A stretch of 28,551 nucleotides of DNA from Fimenecus sp045595185 (GTDB lineage: Bacteria > Bacillota > Clostridia > Oscillospirales > Acutalibacteraceae). Position numbers and translations under genes: made by a program. The stretch spans positions 1 through 28,551 of the forward strand of contig JAZNZX010000001.1 in the NCBI GenBank assembly GCA_045595185.1, read 5' to 3'. Positions 23,540 to 28,551 of this stretch are shown here, piece by piece; position 1 is the stretch's first letter; each line of letters starts with the position of its first letter. A model generated the notes under the pieces. That model was not told the origin of the DNA and did not search any database. It was given only the letters and a program-made list of their open reading frames with translations.

Positions 23540-24953
23540 AAAAAGTTTTGAGTTGGCGGCGGAAGTAATTCCGTCGTCACGTCAATTAGAGTGGCAAAAA
23601 TTGGAAATGTACGCTTTCTGTCATTTCGGTACAAATACCTTTACTGGTCGTGAATGGGGCGATGGCACAGCACCTGCATCAATTTTTAATCCAAAGAAAC
23701 TTGATGCTCGTCAATGGGCAAAGGAGATTAAAAATGCAGGTATGAAAGCTATTATTCTTACTTGTAAGCATCACGACGGCTTTTGTCTTTGGCAAAGTGA
23801 ATATACAGATTATTGTATGAAAAACAGCCCATATAAAGATGGCAAAGGTGATGTTGTAAAGGAAGTCAGCGATGCTTGTCGCGAATATGGACTTAAATTC
23901 GGTGTCTATCTTTCTCCCTGGGACAGACACGAAGCCACTTATGGTACAGGTGGAGAATATAATAATTATTTCATAAATCAACTTACAGAACTTGCAACGA
24001 GATATGGTGACATTTTCTGTTTCTGGTTTGACGGTGCTTGCGGTGAAGGTAAAAACGGTAAGAAGCAGGTCTATGAATGGAACAGATATTTTTCGGTAAT
24101 TCGTGAATTGCAACCAAATGCAGTTATAAGCATCTGTGGACCTGATGTCCGTTGGTGTGGTAATGAAGCAGGAAAATCAAGAGAATCTGAGTGGAGCGTT
24201 GTTCCTGCATATATAGGTAATCAGGATTATACTGCAGAACATTCACAACAGGAAGATAACCCTGATTTTGCGAAAAAAGTTGATGCTTCAACACAGGATT
24301 TAGGTAGCCGAAAAGCCATAGAAGGATGCAAGCATTTTATATGGTATCCTGCCGAGGTTGATGTTTCTATAAGACCCGGTTGGTTTTATCACAGACGCGA
24401 GGATTTCAAGGTTAAATCCCTTAAAAAACTTATGCACATTTATTGGGGTAGCGTTGGTGGCAATTCATCATTACTTCTCAATATTCCACCCAATAAAAAA
24501 GGCTTGCTTGCAAAGGCTGATGTGTGTGCTTTACGAAAATTCGGTGACGAGTTGCGAAAGGAATTTCCTTGTAATCTTGCAACCGATTGTAAAATAACTG
24601 TATCATCTCAACTTGATAATGAACATAGTGCAAGTAATATTCTTACTGAAAATGGCTATTGGCAGGTTGGAGCAGGGGATACAACGCCTGAAATTGAACT
24701 CAATTTCAATTCTCAAATTACAGCCGATAAAATTGTCCTTAAAGAAAATATCGCAACAGGACAACAGATTGAGTCCTTTGATGTTTATGCCGATAACGGA
24801 AAAGGATATAAAAGAATATGTTCATCAACCGTAATCGGTGCAAAACGAATCTGCCGATTCAAAAAGCAAAAACTCAACCGACTAAAAATTGTAATCACAT
24901 CCTACCGCGTAAAAGCAACCCTTAATTCAGTTGAACTTTATTGTAAAAAATAA
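23529..24953 (+). CDS. Alpha-L-fucosidase (GH29) with C-terminal discoidin-like domain
   Basis: The protein is 474 aa with no signal peptide, so it is cytoplasmic. The start ATG 23529 lies inside the DUF1667 gene, 11 bases before its end, with no clear ribosome site; coupling is likely. Upstream in-frame residues read from the DUF1667 gene in another frame look spurious. The GH29 barrel shows MYAFCHFGTNTFTGREWGDG, LTCKHHDGFCLWQS (His81-His82), GVYLSPWDRHE, and the nucleophile Asp168 in FWFDG. Residues ~345-474 look like an F5/8 (discoidin-like) beta-sandwich. It would release L-fucose from imported fucosylated oligosaccharides. The gene is co-directional and overlapping with the glycerol-3-P dehydrogenase-like module, an odd pairing. 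A terminator follows. Confidence 0.92.
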   Translation: MQNKKSFELAAEVIPSSRQLEWQKLEMYAFCHFGTNTFTGREWGDGTAPASIFNPKKLDARQWAKEIKNAGMKAIILTCKHHDGFCLWQSEYTDYCMKNSPYKDGKGDVVKEVSDACREYGLKFGVYLSPWDRHEATYGTGGEYNNYFINQLTELATRYGDIFCFWFDGACGEGKNGKKQVYEWNRYFSVIRELQPNAVISICGPDVRWCGNEAGKSRESEWSVVPAYIGNQDYTAEHSQQEDNPDFAKKVDASTQDLGSRKAIEGCKHFIWYPAEVDVSIRPGWFYHRREDFKVKSLKKLMHIYWGSVGGNSSLLLNIPPNKKGLLAKADVCALRKFGDELRKEFPCNLATDCKITVSSQLDNEHSASNILTENGYWQVGAGDTTPEIELNFNSQITADKIVLKENIATGQQIESFDVYADNGKGYKRICSSTVIGAKRICRFKKQKLNRLKIVITSYRVKATLNSVELYCKK

Positions 24954-24966
24954 ATAGCATAACAAA

Positions 24967-24990
24967 AAGCCGACTCAAATGAGTCGGCTT
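24967..24990. terminator. Bidirectional terminator between the fucosidase and GPH transporter genes
   Basis: A perfect 10-bp stem AAGCCGACTC / GAGTCGGCTT with an AAAT loop. On the minus strand it is followed by TTTTGTTA and serves the transporter gene. On the plus strand the tail TTAAATATTTATTG is less T-rich but it probably also ends the fucosidase transcript. Confidence 0.88.
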
Positions 24991-25019
24991 AAATATTTAT
25001 TGTGATTGAAAATTATAAT

Positions 25020-26636
25020 TTATTCGTCAGCGTTTTCTTGTGGAAATTTTGTACCCATATTAGTGTTTATATTCATTTCAACAATTTTCTTTTCCTCGTC
25101 ACTAACATCAAGCTTTTCAACTCTTTCGCGGCGTCTTTCTTCAAGCTCTTTAAGCATCTGTTCCTTAACTTTACCGTCAACGTTAAAGAACATAAGAGTT
25201 ACACCGTAAAGGAAACGAGCGATTGCAGGGAGTAAGCAGAATACAGCCCAGAAACCAAGAAGAGTTTTTTCGTTTGATTCAGCAACAATGTTACCGAATT
25301 CGTCCTTACGAGCAACATAACCAACTGCAGAAATAACAACACCTGAAAGAAGGTTTGTAATTGAGTTAGCAGCCTTGCCGAAGTAGTTCTGAACAGTCTG
25401 AACAAGAGCTTCGTTTCTCATGCCTGTTTTCCATTCACTGTAGTCGTAAACGTCACCTTGAAGAACAGCACCTGCAACATTCAAAAGCTGGTTTGGAAGA
25501 CCACAGATTGTAAGGCAAAGTGTCAAAACAGCAAGATTAACTACTGTGTTATGACCATCCCAATCAACAAGGAAACCTCTTGTGCCGTTTGAACGGCTCA
25601 TACCCATAAGACCGATAAAGAATGTTGTCGCGTAAGCAATACCTGCAAAGATACCTGATGCAACCGCAACCTTTTTAGCACCGAATTTACGGATAAGCTT
25701 AGGAGCAAGCGGTACCATAATATAGTTCGGAATACCTGTGAAAAGACCTGCGATTGAACCGTGACCAACGTTCTTTGAGTTGTGCATCCAATAGAAGCTT
25801 TCACTTGCAACACCAACTGACTTAAAGCCTGCGAAGAAGCCTGAAAGAACAAGGATAAACATAGGTCTGTTCTTGAAAACGTTCTTAAATGATTCTACAA
25901 CGCCAACTTCTTTCATCTGTTCACGAGATGCAAGCGGAACTCTTTCACGCATAGCATAGAAGCCGAAGAATGCAGTAAACGCAGCGATTACGGTGATAAT
26001 AACTGCAAAGCCTGTGTAAATATCCTGCATACCAACTGCATTTTTAGTGAGCTTTGGCAAGAAACCAACACACATTGATGCGATAGATGGAAGGAATACA
26101 CCAAAAAGGTCAGCAAACTTTGATGTGGCAATCAAATTGTCACGCTCATTGTTATTCGGTGTAATGTTATAAAGCATAATTGTCCAAGCACCGAAGTATG
26201 ACATACCAAGGTTATAAACAAAGATGCCGACGATTGTCCATACAACTTTCTGCCATTCGTGAACAAGATACGATGGTGTTGTAAAGAGCATTATCATCGC
26301 TACTGCCCAGAATGGAGTAGGAATAATAAGCCATGGACGAAGACGACCCCAACGAGTTCTTGTACGGTCAATGATAAGACCTGAAATTGAGTCGTCAACA
26401 GCGTCATAAATTGACTCGATAAACATAATAACACCGTATGTACTACCTGACATTCCAAGGAAGCTGATAGCAAAGAACTGACGGAATGCATTTACATACT
26501 GGCTTAAGTTTTTCTGACCGAAAGAGGTGAGAAGATAGCCCGCAATTTCTTTTGGACGAAGATATCTTCTGTCAGCAGATGAAGCTTGCTGAACTTCAAC
26601 TTCTTCGGTAACAGTGGTTGTGTTTGTGTTTTCCAC
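25020..26636 (-). CDS. GPH-family (MelB-like) sugar:cation symporter, MFS superfamily
   Basis: The protein is 538 aa with about 12 membrane segments. The GPH signature is present: an Asp-rich first helix region (SIYDAVDDSISGLIIDR) followed by DRTRTRWGRLRPW. It would import a glycoside, pentoside or hexuronide with a cation; the substrate cannot be read from sequence. The start is GTG 26636, preceded on the minus strand by AAGGCGTGATTG. The C-terminal ~60 residues are long, charged and cytoplasmic. It is a single gene on the minus strand with its own promoter and terminator. The adjacent fucosidase on the other strand suggests sugar use, but fucosides are only a guess. Confidence 0.92.
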   Translation of the reverse strand: MENTNTTTVTEEVEVQQASSADRRYLRPKEIAGYLLTSFGQKNLSQYVNAFRQFFAISFLGMSGSTYGVIMFIESIYDAVDDSISGLIIDRTRTRWGRLRPWLIIPTPFWAVAMIMLFTTPSYLVHEWQKVVWTIVGIFVYNLGMSYFGAWTIMLYNITPNNNERDNLIATSKFADLFGVFLPSIASMCVGFLPKLTKNAVGMQDIYTGFAVIITVIAAFTAFFGFYAMRERVPLASREQMKEVGVVESFKNVFKNRPMFILVLSGFFAGFKSVGVASESFYWMHNSKNVGHGSIAGLFTGIPNYIMVPLAPKLIRKFGAKKVAVASGIFAGIAYATTFFIGLMGMSRSNGTRGFLVDWDGHNTVVNLAVLTLCLTICGLPNQLLNVAGAVLQGDVYDYSEWKTGMRNEALVQTVQNYFGKAANSITNLLSGVVISAVGYVARKDEFGNIVAESNEKTLLGFWAVFCLLPAIARFLYGVTLMFFNVDGKVKEQMLKELEERRRERVEKLDVSDEEKKIVEMNINTNMGTKFPQENADE

Positions 26637-26689
26637 TTTTCAATCACGCCTTTTTGTAAAATCCGTATATCACACAAATATACATATTA

Positions 26690-26718
26690 ACTATACCATA
26701 ATAAAAAGAAATAATCAA
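26690..26718 (-). promoter_or_regulatory. Promoter of the GPH symporter gene
   Basis: On the minus strand, TTGATT (26713-26718), a 17-bp spacer and TATAGT (26690-26695) with TG one base upstream. The -35 lies inside the stem of the upstream rnhA terminator, so terminator and promoter overlap. Confidence 0.6.
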
Positions 26719-26744
26719 CCAAAAATGATAAATTTTGGTTGATT
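26713..26744 (-). terminator. Rho-independent terminator of rnhA
   Basis: Arms AATCAACCAAAA (26713-26724) and TTTTGGTTGATT (26733-26744) with an 8-base loop. On the minus strand it is followed by ATTTCTTTTTATT. It starts ~10 bases after the rnhA stop. Confidence 0.85.
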
Positions 26745-26754
26745 AAAATAAGCT

Positions 26755-27201
26755 TTATTTGAATTTCTGTGAATAGGCTACCGCCAATGCGTCACACCGC
26801 TCGTTTTCGGGGTGACCTGCGTGACCTTTCACCCATTCAAACTCATATTCGTGCTCTGAAAGAAGATTAAGAAGCCTTTCCCATAAATCAGGATTGAGTG
26901 CAGGTTTTTTGTCAGATTTTTTCCATCCGTTTTTGCGCCAGCCCTCTGCCCAGCCCTGTGTAATGCCGTTTACAACATAAGAAGAGTCAGAATAAATCTT
27001 TACTCTGCATTTTCTTTTGAGTGCCTCAAGCCCGTTTATTACCGCCAATAACTCCATTCTGTTGTTAGTGGTCTGTGCCTCTCCGCCTGAAAGCTCTTTT
27101 TCAACCCCGTTACAGCGAAGTATTGTTCCCCAACCGCCCGGACCGGGATTACCCGAGCAAGCACCATCTGTAAAAATTTCAACAAAAGTAAGCTTTTCCA
27201 T
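26755..27201 (-). CDS. rnhA: Ribonuclease HI
   Basis: The enzyme is 148 aa and cuts RNA in RNA-DNA hybrids, including R-loops and primers. The four metal-binding acids are Asp12 (IFTDGACSGNPGPGGWG), Glu50 (NNRMELLA), Asp72 (YSDSSYVVNGI) and Asp137 (NERCDALA). The basic handle GWRKNGWKKSDKKP is present, as in the E. coli type. Start ATG is preceded by AGAGG. Monocistronic, with its own promoter and terminator. Confidence 0.96.
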   Translation of the reverse strand: MEKLTFVEIFTDGACSGNPGPGGWGTILRCNGVEKELSGGEAQTTNNRMELLAVINGLEALKRKCRVKIYSDSSYVVNGITQGWAEGWRKNGWKKSDKKPALNPDLWERLLNLLSEHEYEFEWVKGHAGHPENERCDALAVAYSQKFK

Positions 27202-27241
27202 AAAAACCTCTGAATAAAAACATTAAAAAATTACTAAACTA

Positions 27242-27270
27242 ATTTTATCACGCTTATGACATTTTCTCAA
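27242..27270 (-). promoter_or_regulatory. Promoter of rnhA
   Basis: On the minus strand TTGAGA (27265-27270), a 17-bp spacer and TAAAAT (27242-27247) with TG one base upstream; the start codon is ~40 bases downstream. Confidence 0.65.
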
Positions 27271-27326
27271 TACAAATCGTAATATTTTTTAATTATTACA
27301 TATAATTTAAGTGACTTGTGTTTGCC

Positions 27327-27355
27327 TTGACATTTGTAATAAAAAATAGTATTAT
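27327..27355 (+). promoter_or_regulatory. Sigma-A promoter of the RNase J gene
   Basis: A consensus -35 TTGACA (27327-27332), a 17-bp spacer and -10 TATTAT (27350-27355); a second TATAAT follows at 27355-27360. The implied leader is ~125 bases. Confidence 0.8.
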
Positions 27356-27422
27356 ATAATGACCAATATATTGAGTTATTATGGGTTTTTATGCATATAA
27401 TTTTATAACATTGATTTTTTTA

Positions 27423-27447
27423 CCGACCATAAGCCTTAAAAGGTCGG
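27423..27447 (+). promoter_or_regulatory. Stem-loop in the RNase J 5' leader
   Basis: CCGACC (27423-27428) pairs with GGTCGG (27442-27447) over a 13-base loop; outer TA/TA pairing adds a one-base bulge (27421-27450). It is preceded, not followed, by a T run, so it is not a terminator. It lies ~35 bases before the start codon and could influence mRNA stability or translation. Confidence 0.5.
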
Positions 27448-27486
27448 GTACATATAATTTTAGTTTAAGAATATAAAGGAGGAAAT

Positions 27487-28551
27487 ATGGCTAAACAGAA
27501 AAACGAAAAAACAGTTCAGAACAATGAAGTAAAGCGTACTTCAAAACCTAAGCAAACAAGTAAGCCTAAACAAAATAAAACTAAAAAGAATACTGCAGGC
27601 AAAAAGCAGACAGTAAAAAATACAAATAAATCAAACAAAACAAAAAACCAACAGAATAAGAAAAACAGAGCACCTAAAAAGCCCGAAATCGGCGTAAAAA
27701 TCGCATTTTTAGGTGGACTCAATGAGGTCGGCAAGAATATGACACTCTATGAGTGTGGCGAAGATATGATTCTTGTTGATTGCGGTCTTGCATTTCCCGA
27801 ACCCGATATGCTCGGTGTAGACCTTGTTATTCCCGATTTTACCTATGTTGAAGAGAATGCCGATAAAATCAAAGGTATTTTTATAACTCACGGTCACGAG
27901 GACCATATCGGCGGACTGGCATATCTTTTAAAACGTGTAAATATTCCCGTATACGGCACAAAACTTACAATCGGTCTTATCGAAAATAAACTCGCCGAGC
28001 ATAAAATTCTCGACATTGCAAAGCTTAATGTAATTAAACCTAAAGATAAAGTAAAACTCGGTTGTTTTGAGGTTGAGGCAATTCACGTCAACCACTCAAT
28101 TCCCGATGCTTTGGCACTTGCCATAAGCTCACCCGCAGGTCTTATTCTGCAAACAGGCGACTTTAAAATTGACACAACCCCCATAGACGGTGATGTTATA
28201 GATTTGGCCCGCATTGCAAAGTTGGGCGAAAAAGGCGTACTTTGTATGCTTTCAGACTCTACCAATGCACAACGTCCCGGCTTTACCGCAAGTGAAAGAA
28301 CAGTCGGCGAATCCTTTGAAAGATTGTTCCAAAAGGCAGACGGCAAGCGTCTTATAGTTGCAACCTTTGCATCAAATATCCACCGTGTTCAGCAGATTAT
28401 TGATGTTGCAAAATCTGTGGGCAGAAAAGTTGCACTTTCTGGCAGAAGCCTTGAAAATGTTGTTGAAACAGCCTCAAGACTTGGCTATCTCAATGTCCCC
28501 GAAGGAATTTTAGTAAGCATTGATATGGTTTCACGCAAGTCGGATCGTAGC
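27487..28551 (+). CDS. rnj: Ribonuclease J (partial, runs off the window)
   Basis: 355 codons are visible, without a stop, starting at ATG 27487 behind AAAGGAGG. Residues 1-~68 are an extension very rich in Lys, Asn, Gln and Thr, probably disordered and RNA-binding. The metallo-beta-lactamase/beta-CASP core starts at VKIAFLGGLNEVGKNM. The metal motif HxHxDH is His135-Gly-His137-Glu-Asp139-His140 (THGHEDHIGG). Further motifs are NHSIPDALALAI, LQTGDFKID and MLSDSTNAQRPGFT, all typical of RNase J. It degrades and processes RNA with both endonuclease and 5'-3' exonuclease activity in Firmicutes. Whether it is J1 or J2 cannot be told; the rest of beta-CASP and the C-terminal domain lie beyond the window. 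Confidence 0.95.
   Translation, partial: MAKQKNEKTVQNNEVKRTSKPKQTSKPKQNKTKKNTAGKKQTVKNTNKSNKTKNQQNKKNRAPKKPEIGVKIAFLGGLNEVGKNMTLYECGEDMILVDCGLAFPEPDMLGVDLVIPDFTYVEENADKIKGIFITHGHEDHIGGLAYLLKRVNIPVYGTKLTIGLIENKLAEHKILDIAKLNVIKPKDKVKLGCFEVEAIHVNHSIPDALALAISSPAGLILQTGDFKIDTTPIDGDVIDLARIAKLGEKGVLCMLSDSTNAQRPGFTASERTVGESFERLFQKADGKRLIVATFASNIHRVQQIIDVAKSVGRKVALSGRSLENVVETASRLGYLNVPEGILVSIDMVSRKSDRS

Noticed and set aside
28500..28551. Possible frameshift at the end of RNase J
   Set aside because: The last residues (DMVSRKSDRS) are unfamiliar, but this stretch is variable in the family and the frame is open to the window edge, so there is no basis for calling an error.
1..28551. CRISPR arrays, insertion sequences and integrase genes
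   Set aside because: No regularly spaced repeats and no transposase or integrase motifs were seen. The only repeat elements are the palindrome at 4515-4599 and short local repeats.

Overview
This window looks like chromosome of a low-GC, endospore-forming Firmicute, most likely a gut Clostridia member of the Oscillospiraceae/Ruminococcaceae type. The strongest evidence is the pair spoIIGA-sigE, found only in endospore-forming lineages. Supporting evidence is AT-rich intergenic DNA, strong Shine-Dalgarno sequences, canonical sigma-A promoters, RNase J and a GPH-type sugar symporter. Species cannot be assigned from this sequence alone.

Layout. 1-222: 3' end of a 23S rRNA and a rho-independent terminator, with no 5S gene between them. 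298-1581: an AT-rich DUF4041/GIY-YIG nuclease-like gene with its own promoter and terminator. 1745-4253: nagA overlapping a ROK-like kinase gene (amino-sugar use). 4283-4599: a frameshifted DUF6440 gene and a palindromic intergenic repeat. 4699-6045 (minus): glutamate dehydrogenase. 6374-7943: tsaE-tsaB-rpiB. 8020-8649: upp. 8782-11469: a large (alpha/alpha)6-barrel glycosidase, converging on a small membrane-anchored protein gene. 11943-14306: class A penicillin-binding protein. 14375-18814: carA-like, carB-like and ruvX in one overlapping transcription unit. 18874-20368: spoIIGA-sigE. 20477-24953: two FAD oxidoreductases, DUF1667 and an alpha-L-fucosidase. 25020-27201 (minus): GPH symporter and RNase HI. 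27487-end: RNase J, cut by the window edge.

Most of the content is housekeeping (tRNA t6A modification, uracil salvage, cell wall, RNA decay, recombination) mixed with carbohydrate use (N-acetylglucosamine, fucosides, an unidentified glucoside or mannoside, a symporter) and an anaerobic glycerol-3-phosphate-dehydrogenase-like module.

The most unusual element is the carA/carB pair. Both reading frames are long and intact, with normal operon architecture, but the residues known to be needed for carbamoyl-phosphate synthesis are missing. The CarA-like protein lacks all three glutaminase triad residues (Cys to Gly250, His to Thr335, Glu to Lys337). The CarB-like protein has lost the glycine-rich loop and two metal-ligand positions of its first ATP-grasp domain, and roughly 60 residues plus the metal-ligand segment of its second. 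The carboxy-terminal methylglyoxal-synthase-like regulatory domain remains. This looks like a conserved two-subunit pseudoenzyme rather than a carbamoyl-phosphate synthetase. Its function is unknown.
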